A DNA stretch of 64,000 nucleotides from Cafeteria roenbergensis (taxonomy: Eukaryota; Sar; Bigyra; Bicosoecida; Cafeteriaceae): contig VLTN01000044.1 in assembly GCA_008330645.1 (NCBI GenBank), positions 124,001 to 188,000 on the forward strand. Direction: 5' to 3'. Below, in pieces: positions 61,701-64,000 of this stretch (its first letter is position 1; each line of letters begins with the position of its first letter). The notes under the pieces were generated by a model that saw only the letters and a list, made by a program, of their open reading frames with translations, ran no database searches and was not told where the DNA came from. Both the position numbers and the translations under genes were made by a program.

Positions 61701-64000
61701 GAAGTGAGCGGCCGCGAGAGGAGCTCTGCAGCAGAGCTTTCGCGACCGGTGTCGTCGGCTCTGCCGCTGAGAGACGCATCAGGGGACTCTTCCAGCGGTT
61801 TCACCAACCCTTCCAACTGGCCGAGCGAGCCACCACCTGCTCCCGTGGTGCGTGGCTCGGGCTGTGACGGGGCTGGGGCTGGGGCCGGTGCAGCAGCCGG
61901 CGGCCGGATCGCGGCGGCCGCTTCATCAGCGCCGGCAGAGCCCGCCGAGGCGGCCGTCGAGGCGGCCGACTGTGGGGGGACGCGTCCCGATTGCGGTGCC
62001 GGCGGCGACGTTGATGCTGGCGGCAGCGGGGGCGCGGCCACCTCGGGCGGTGAAACCGCAGCGCGTGCCGGCCGGCTAGGACTGGCGGTGGCGCCGACAG
62101 CTGCGGACGATGTCCTGGAACTTCCCCGCTGACTGGAGCCGCGGCTGCTGGGGCGGCTGCTGGGGCGGCTGCTGGGGCCGCGACTGCTGGGGCGGCTGCT
62201 TGGCAGCGCGTTGCTCGAGAACACTTCCCCAAGGAGCGACTCGCTGGTCCTGCCCCTGGCGGCGGCGCGCTGCTGCAGCCGCTCAAGCAGGGACGACGGA
62301 CGGGCGGATGCGCCTCCGAGAGCGACGTGCACAACAGGTGTCTCTTTGCCTTGAGCTGCAGTTGCAGTTGCAGTTGTAGTTGCAGTTGCAGTGATTGGGG
62401 TAACACGCGATGTCCGTTGCACGAAACCGCCGAGCTGTCCTTCATGGCTGGCATGGGACGCCACCGAGGATGGTGGTCCTCGGCGGGGGTCGCCACCCAG
62501 AGCCGCGCCACTCCCGCCAGCAGCACCAGCACCAGCACCAGCAGCACTGTGGCCCGCCGGCCGGCTAATAGCTGAGCTGCCCGACGTCGTGACGTCATCC
62601 GGCTCTACCGGCCCAACGCTCTCGTCATCCATGGGCGGAGACGGTGCCGGATCAATGCGGGTGTCCGCCGCATCGCCGGTGAGAGCCGTTGCTGCCCCGG
62701 GGGCATTGACACGGTGTGCGGATCCGGCTGGGTCGGCTGCTGCTGCTGCTGCTGCTGCGGCGGAGGCGGCGGAGGCGGCTGTGGTGGCGGCAGAGTTTCT
62801 CGCTGTCGGGGTTGCCGCTCCAGACGACGCGGCCGACGAGGACGCCGCCAGCGCAGCCAGCGATCCGAAGCGGGTCAGCGCCCCATCAACAGGCGGTCTC
62901 CCGCTCCGGCGAGACTCCCGAACGGCAGAGCCTGCCCGCACACCACGACGCACCGTGCCCGACGACACCCCGCCACCGCCACCGCCACCGCCACCGCCTC
63001 CGCCACCGCCACCGCCACCGCCTCCGCCACCGCCGGCCCGCCCTCTGCCCGCACGAAGGGACGCCCGCACCCTCGCGGCAATGGCCGCCTCTGCAGCCGC
63101 CTCGGCCTCCGGCGACCGCTCTCGAGGCGACGCCTCTGGCCGCCCGGGCGGCGGCCCCAGACCGTACGGATCGTGGCTCTGCCCGGCAGGGATCCAGTCC
63201 CACGCCCCCGCCACGCCCCCAGCGCCCGCTGCCGTGGTCGACCGCTTCCCCCTCCCTGCCGCCCCTCCCGCCGAGGGCTTGCCCCGCCCAGGCTCCAGCC
63301 CGAGCGACGCACGGACGCCCCTCTCATTGGCTCTGCCGGACGAGCGGCCTCTGCCATCCCTCCCGACAGCTCTGCCGGCAGAGCGACTTCGTCTGGGTGC
63401 TGGCGCGCCCGACGGGGTCTGTGGGACTCTGCCACGGCGAGCGGAAGGGTCTGCGTCGCTCACCCTGGGGCGCGCTGCAGAGCCGGCAGCGGGCCCGACG
63501 GCGTCGCGGCGGCCCACGTGTGATGGCTGGTGTGGGGCCTCCGCTGGCGCCCCGGCTCTGCGCGGGGCGGCGCCCGACGAGGGCGCTGCTCTAGGTGTGG
63601 GGTCGCTGCTGCGGTTTCGTCGAGGCGGCGAGTATCGCCGGGCCTGCGCGAAGGGTGACTGCTGCGAGCGCTGCTGTTGCGGGCGCTGCCGCTGCGGGCG
63701 CTGCTGCTGCGGGCGCTGCCGCTGCGGGCGCTGCTGCTGCTGGCGCTGCTGCTGCGAGCGCTGGCCGGACGAGGGTGTTGCGCCTCTGGCTCTACCGCCT
63801 CGAGCCGTCACGAAGGCGGGATTCTGCTCAAGAGAGAGCCATGCTGACGACGGGGGCGGCCTGGCGGGCCGGCGGCGGTGAGATGCGCTTCCCGCTCCCC
63901 GCGGGGCCGGGCTCGGAGCCGCGGCTGCAACTGCAGCTGCAGCTGCAGTCGGCCCGGGGGCAGCTGCAGTTTCCCCATGCGACGTGGTCCTTTGGCGGGT
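58798..64000 (-). CDS. PP2C-family phosphatase with giant disordered N-terminus (5' partial)
   Basis: Exons 60140-64000 (open to the window edge, no stop and no in-frame ATG near the edge), 59664-59915 and 58798-59499; over 1,600 residues. The first about 1,200 are low-complexity: Gln/Arg-Pro repeats, a Gly run, Ala/Asp repeats. The catalytic domain then starts with GVCERGQSP ... [10 protein letters not shown] and continues [62 protein letters not shown] and [10 protein letters not shown], so it should be active. Introns 164 and 224 bp, GTGAG...CAG; the 224-bp intron contains a 25-base homopolymer of C on the coding strand. Substrate and location unknown. Confidence 0.9.
59942..59966. repeat. 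25-base G homopolymer (C on the coding strand) in a PP2C intron
   Basis: An unbroken run of G on the plus strand, i.e. poly-C upstream of the exon-2 acceptor of the minus-strand PP2C gene; it probably serves as the polypyrimidine tract. Its length is likely unreliable in the assembly. Confidence 0.9.
60697..60830 (-). repeat. 12-bp repeat coding Ala-Asp units
   Basis: About eleven 12-bp units (GGCATCGGCGCT on plus) encode ADAS/ADAN/AYAN steps in the disordered region of the second PP2C. Confidence 0.85.
63655..63770 (-). repeat. Gln/Arg-Pro coding tandem repeat
   Basis: Repeats of about 30 bp (GGGCGCTGCTGCTGC / GGGCGCTGCCGCTGC) encode [10 protein letters not shown]-like units near the visible N-terminus of the second PP2C. 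Confidence 0.85.

Noticed and set aside
1-64000. Transposons, viral copies or virus-like elements
   Set aside because: No transposase, reverse transcriptase, integrase, capsid-like gene, terminal repeats or target-site duplications were recognised; the only large repeat is the RCC1 tandem duplication.

Overview
This is nuclear DNA of a GC-rich protist with small introns. Of the genes whose exons I could join, all 30 introns begin GTGAG and end CAG, most are 107-426 bp, and several carry long runs of C just before the acceptor. The gene content is plainly eukaryotic: U2AF35, Sec61 gamma, ribosomal protein uL29, APH-1, VAP and sideroflexin. Two genes point to a cell with a cilium or flagellum: CFAP418, and a docking-domain/GAF protein. 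The high GC, the intron style and the giant cysteine-rich multi-pass membrane protein fit a heterotrophic stramenopile flagellate such as a bicosoecid (Cafeteria-like). That assignment is inference from style, not from a marker gene. I see no tRNA, rRNA, transposon, viral copy or CRISPR array.

Layout. 1-10.4 kb: the 3' part of a giant surface protein with Ig-like triplets, cysteine-rich repeats and many membrane spans. 11-15 kb: sideroflexin (+), CCDC124 (-) and pyrroline-5-carboxylate reductase (+). 15.4-20.5 kb: a large unrecognised membrane protein. 20.8-26.6 kb, all on the minus strand: U2AF35, a docking-domain/tandem-GAF protein, and uroporphyrinogen-III C-methyltransferase. 27.4-32.9 kb: a very long protein with a voltage-sensor-like domain. 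33.3-39.1 kb: a tandem duplication carrying two RCC1-propeller/mucin-stalk surface proteins, one shortened by three blades and one frameshifted. 39.8-46.1 kb: CFAP418 (-), a small coiled-coil gene (-), APH-1 (+, apparent frameshift), SEC61G (-) and RPL35 (+). 46.5-53.3 kb: a low-complexity protein with a hexanucleotide tract (-), a small mitochondrial-looking membrane protein (-) and a secreted purple acid phosphatase (+). 53.7-64 kb: a PP2C phosphatase (-), a VAP/MSP-domain tail-anchored protein (+), and a second PP2C with a giant disordered N-terminus (-, running off the window).

The genes do not form an operon. Neighbours are mostly convergent or divergent with 140-900 bp between them, and several pairs share short head-to-head promoter regions (142 bp for CCDC124/P5CR, 168 bp for PP2C/VAP). 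Themes that recur are surface and sensory proteins (Ig-like/Cys-rich receptor, RCC1 mucins, voltage-sensor protein, cyclic-nucleotide-type GAF protein), secretory-membrane housekeeping (Sec61 gamma, VAP, APH-1) and splicing (U2AF35). Exon joins were worked out by hand from reading frame, splice consensus and family alignment from memory, and have not been tested against transcripts.
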